Below are positions 5,102 to 5,476 of a stretch of 5,476 nt of DNA, in pieces. The position numbers and the translations under genes are program-made. The notes below the pieces were generated by a model, which saw nothing but the letters and a program-made list of their open reading frames with translations, did not search any database and was not told the origin of the DNA. Origin of the DNA: Eubacterium sp. (GTDB taxonomy: Bacteria; Bacillota; Clostridia; Lachnospirales; Lachnospiraceae). The number at the start of each line of letters is the position of its first letter. Position 1 is the first letter of the stretch. The stretch lies in the NCBI GenBank assembly GCA_003520145.1, contig DOVJ01000025.1:1-5476 (forward strand), given 5' to 3'.

Positions 5102-5476
5102 AAAAAGAATAAAAAGAAGGATGATGTGGTTAGGCTTTTCCACCATAAGCTTAATTGTGTTTGTTCTCTTAGTGGCGGAGTTTATCTGTGGTCTATGGCT
5201 TCATCATAATTATAAAACTCAAAGTATATATGGTAAGAATACATATATAGCATATGATGACGACCGTGACGTATTCTTTAAATATAGTGAATTCAAGAAA
5301 ATGGGTATAGAAAATTCGATTGATGACCTGTATTTTGTAAAAACAACTGATGACGGAGGTGGGAAAGAGTATTATAAATATAATACATCGGATGGATTTG
5401 AACCGGATGATGATGAACAGGTTGTCATTCCGTGGGAACGTTTTTTTGATGATGTATTTTTTAAAAAATATAAGGA
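5094..5476 (+). CDS. Membrane-anchored acidic protein of unknown function (3' end outside window)
   Basis: I do not recognise this gene. From the GTG at 5094 the frame is open for 127 codons to the right edge. Residues 1-10 are strongly basic (NKKRIKRR), followed by one hydrophobic segment, about residues 11-38, containing FSTISLIVFVLLVAEFICG. The topology is a single N-terminal anchor with the rest outside the cell; there is no lipobox or clear signal-peptidase site. The visible outer part is rich in Asp, Lys, Tyr and Phe, with acidic clusters DDDRD and EPDDDEQ. Overlap of 8 bp with pgeF and a proper ribosome binding site indicate translational linkage to it, which fits an envelope-related role, but this is only inference. 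ATGs at 5121 and 5124 are alternative starts; they would remove the basic head and lack a better binding site. Confidence 0.75.
   Translation, partial: MNKKRIKRRMMWLGFSTISLIVFVLLVAEFICGLWLHHNYKTQSIYGKNTYIAYDDDRDVFFKYSEFKKMGIENSIDDLYFVKTTDDGGGKEYYKYNTSDGFEPDDDEQVVIPWERFFDDVFFKKYK

Overview
The window looks like chromosomal DNA from a moderately AT-rich Gram-positive anaerobe of the Clostridia, most likely Lachnospiraceae. The order rnhB, a YlqG/FliK-like gene, a YlqH/FlhB-tail-like gene and yraN is a Firmicutes arrangement, and the RNase HII sequence (for example the LLNDAVTIP segment) has a Lachnospiraceae look. The taxon is an inference from gene order and protein character, not from a search.

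Region 1 (1 to about 872) is the 3' part of an IscB-type mobile element. The reading frame is open to the left edge. It encodes the end of IscB, the RNA-guided nuclease family ancestral to Cas9: RuvC-II glutamate, inserted HNH domain with two CxxC zinc knuckles, RuvC-III HxxDA motif and the C-terminal target-interaction region. Two hairpins follow the stop codon and look like the right end of the element. The omega RNA expected for such a gene would lie upstream, outside the window.

Region 2 (869-3673) is a tight co-directional block of housekeeping and poorly understood genes: rnhB (RNase HII), a 502-residue FliK/YlqG-like protein, a 94-residue protein like the FlhB cytoplasmic tail, and yraN (UPF0102, nuclease-like fold). 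Spacings are 2 nt, 11 nt and a 4-nt ATGA overlap, so it reads as one operon. The mobile element abuts the rnhB start, so the operon's original leader has probably been displaced.

Region 3 (3666-4178, minus strand) is an ECF transporter S component, convergent with yraN and overlapping it by 8 bp. It has its own near-consensus extended -10 promoter in the 86-bp divergent spacer at 4179-4264.

Region 4 (4265-5476) holds pgeF (peptidoglycan editing factor, laccase-domain family) and, overlapping it by 8 bp, a GTG-started, membrane-anchored acidic protein that runs off the right edge. I do not recognise this last gene.

The most notable content is the IscB element end fused to the rnhB start. Second is the FliK-like/FlhB-tail-like pair in a context with no visible flagellar genes. 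I see no CRISPR array, tRNA, rRNA or riboswitch. There is no gene-free stretch over 300 bases.
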